From Rhodocyclaceae bacterium (GTDB lineage: Bacteria > Pseudomonadota > Gammaproteobacteria > Burkholderiales > Rhodocyclaceae), in NCBI GenBank assembly GCA_025361105.1, contig JANYAW010000121.1, positions 1 through 7,715 on the forward strand: a stretch of 7,715 nt of DNA, written 5' to 3'. Every line of letters starts with the position of its first letter. Position 1 is the first letter of the stretch. Shown piece after piece: positions 6,674 to 7,715 of the stretch. Both the position numbers and the translations under genes were made by a program. Below the pieces are notes generated by a model. It made no database searches. It had not been told where the DNA came from and worked only from the letters and a program-made list of their open reading frames with translations.

Positions 6674-7681
6674 ATGACTGATGCCGTTATCGTATCGACC
6701 GCCCGCACCGGGCTGGCCAAATCCTGGAAGGGTGCTTTCAACATGACCCATGGCGCAACGCTGGGTGCGCACGTAGTCAAGCACGTTGTCGAGCGCGCCA
6801 AAATTGATGGCGCTGAAATTGACGATGTGATCTTCGGCTGCGCGCTGCCGGAAGGCGCCACTGGCAACAACATTGGTCGTCAAATCGCCGTGCTCGCGGG
6901 TCTGCCAGTGAGTGTGCCGGGCATGACCATCAGTCGCTTTTGTTCGAGCGGTTTGCAAGCCATCGCCACCGCGTCAACACAAGTCATTGCGGGTGAAGGT
7001 GACATTTATGTAGCGGGTGGTGTCGAGAGCATTTCGTGCGTGCAAGGCGAATTGAACGCAAAAATGATTACCAACACCATGTTGATGAAAATCAAGCCGG
7101 AGATTTACATGCCGATGCTGCAAACCGCCGAGAACGTCGCCAAGCGCTACAAGGTGGCGAAAGACCGGATGGATGAATACGGCACTAACAGCCAGCTACG
7201 CGCGGCGGCTGGGCAACTGACCGGAAAATTCAGTGATGAAATCGTACCGATGACAGTGATTGCTGGCATAATTGACAAAGCCACTGGGCAATTGATGACC
7301 AAGGAAGTCACGATTTCTAGCGATGAAGGCATACGCCCCGACACCACTTTGGAAGCTGTAGCCAAGATTCGTTCAGCCATGCCGGGTGGCGTGGTGACTG
7401 CGGGCAATGCCAGCCAATTTTCTGATGGTGCATCAGCTGTCGTGGTAATGAGTGCGGCAGTTGCGGCGAAAAAAGGTTTGTCGCCGCTGGGTATTTTCCG
7501 TGGCTTCGCTGTCGCCGGTTGCGAGCCTGATGAAATGGGCATCGGACCGGTGTTTGCGATTCCCAAACTGCTCAAAAAAGCCGGATTGAAAATCGACGAT
7601 ATTGGCCTGTGGGAACTCAACGAAGCCTTCGCTGTGCAAGTTTTGTATTGCGCAGATACCCTGGGCATTCCACTCGACTAA
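6674..7681 (+). CDS. Acetyl-CoA acyltransferase (beta-oxidation thiolase), interrupted by an in-frame TAA
   Basis: A thiolase would cleave 3-ketoacyl-CoA made by the upstream FadB-type enzyme. The ORF gives 335 aa, whereas family members have about 390-400. The N-terminal thiolase domain is intact: 'VIVSTARTGL' (5-14), the nucleophile C90 in 'SRFCSSGLQA', and 'GGVESIS' near 120. The second domain follows, with 'TAGNASQFSDGA' and 'NEAFA' at 316-320. The ochre codon at 7679-7681 comes directly after 'LGIPLD'. In relatives this point is followed by a short basic or acidic residue and the NGG-x-IA-x-GHP block. The DNA after the stop still reads that block in the same frame, so the ORF as given lacks the catalytic His and second catalytic Cys and should be inactive. 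GGAG at 6663-6666 lies 7 nt before the ATG. A single base change from AAA, CAA or GAA would restore the frame. Read the locus as a disrupted or misread fadA-type gene rather than a naturally short enzyme. Confidence 0.85.
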   Translation: MTDAVIVSTARTGLAKSWKGAFNMTHGATLGAHVVKHVVERAKIDGAEIDDVIFGCALPEGATGNNIGRQIAVLAGLPVSVPGMTISRFCSSGLQAIATASTQVIAGEGDIYVAGGVESISCVQGELNAKMITNTMLMKIKPEIYMPMLQTAENVAKRYKVAKDRMDEYGTNSQLRAAAGQLTGKFSDEIVPMTVIAGIIDKATGQLMTKEVTISSDEGIRPDTTLEAVAKIRSAMPGGVVTAGNASQFSDGASAVVVMSAAVAAKKGLSPLGIFRGFAVAGCEPDEMGIGPVFAIPKLLKKAGLKIDDIGLWELNEAFAVQVLYCADTLGIPLD

Positions 7682-7715
7682 CTCATCGTCAATGGCGGCA
7701 CCATCGCCGTCGGCC
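7682..7715 (+). pseudogene. Continuation of the thiolase frame beyond the stop codon (cut by window edge)
   Basis: In the same frame as the thiolase, the 34 nt after the TAA encode LIVNGGTIAVG, matching the thiolase block 'LNVNGGAIAVGHP'. This shows that no frameshift occurred and that only one codon blocks the frame. The catalytic His would be the next residue after the window edge. Confidence 0.75.

Noticed and set aside
7679..7681. Reassignment of TAA to a sense codon as the explanation for the thiolase stop
   Set aside because: roxA ends naturally at TAA at its family-typical length, so TAA works as a stop in this genome.

Overview
The window reads as chromosomal DNA of a proteobacterium, most likely a betaproteobacterium or a close gammaproteobacterial relative. 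This rests on the protein families: RlmD, a YcfD/RoxA-type ribosomal oxygenase, a Gcd-like PQQ dehydrogenase and a FadB-type fusion enzyme followed by a thiolase. I see no tRNA, rRNA, CRISPR array, insertion sequence or phage gene. Almost all of the sequence is coding.

Layout. (1) Positions 1-422, minus strand: the N-terminal 140 codons of rlmD (23S rRNA m5U1939 methyltransferase), running off the left edge. (2) A 41-bp divergent gap (423-463) holds the 10-bp palindrome GATTATAATC, which gives a perfect TATAAT on both strands. It could be a shared, symmetric -10 element firing rlmD leftward and roxA rightward. The rightward start would fall on the A of the roxA ATG, predicting a leaderless mRNA. 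(3) Positions 464-4206, plus strand: a tight three-gene run of roxA (ribosomal protein uL16 arginine hydroxylase), a 163-aa protein of unknown function (DUF7931-like, possibly a degenerate PLD-like fold) 3 nt later, and a periplasmic PQQ-dependent dehydrogenase that starts in an ATGA overlap. (4) Positions 4207-4539: 333 bp without a gene, containing a 7-bp perfect inverted repeat and a good Shine-Dalgarno site for the next gene. (5) Positions 4540-7715, plus strand: a fatty-acid beta-oxidation pair, a 695-aa enoyl-CoA hydratase/3-hydroxyacyl-CoA dehydrogenase followed 46 bp later by an acetyl-CoA acyltransferase.

How the genes work together. RlmD and RoxA both modify the large ribosomal subunit (23S rRNA and uL16), so the divergent pair is functionally coherent. 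The FadB-type enzyme and the thiolase catalyse the hydration, oxidation and thiolytic steps of one beta-oxidation cycle. The PQQ dehydrogenase has no obvious link to roxA beyond transcriptional linkage.

The main anomaly is in the thiolase. An in-frame TAA (7679-7681) interrupts it just before the conserved NGG-x-IA-x-G-H block, and the reading frame continues to look like thiolase to the edge of the window. As read, the product lacks the catalytic His and the second catalytic Cys. It is a pseudogene, a sequencing or assembly error, or a recent nonsense mutation. I found no convincing undescribed system. The best leads are the symmetric divergent promoter with predicted leaderless roxA, the anchor-less Gcd-like dehydrogenase coupled to an uncharacterised gene, and the interrupted thiolase.
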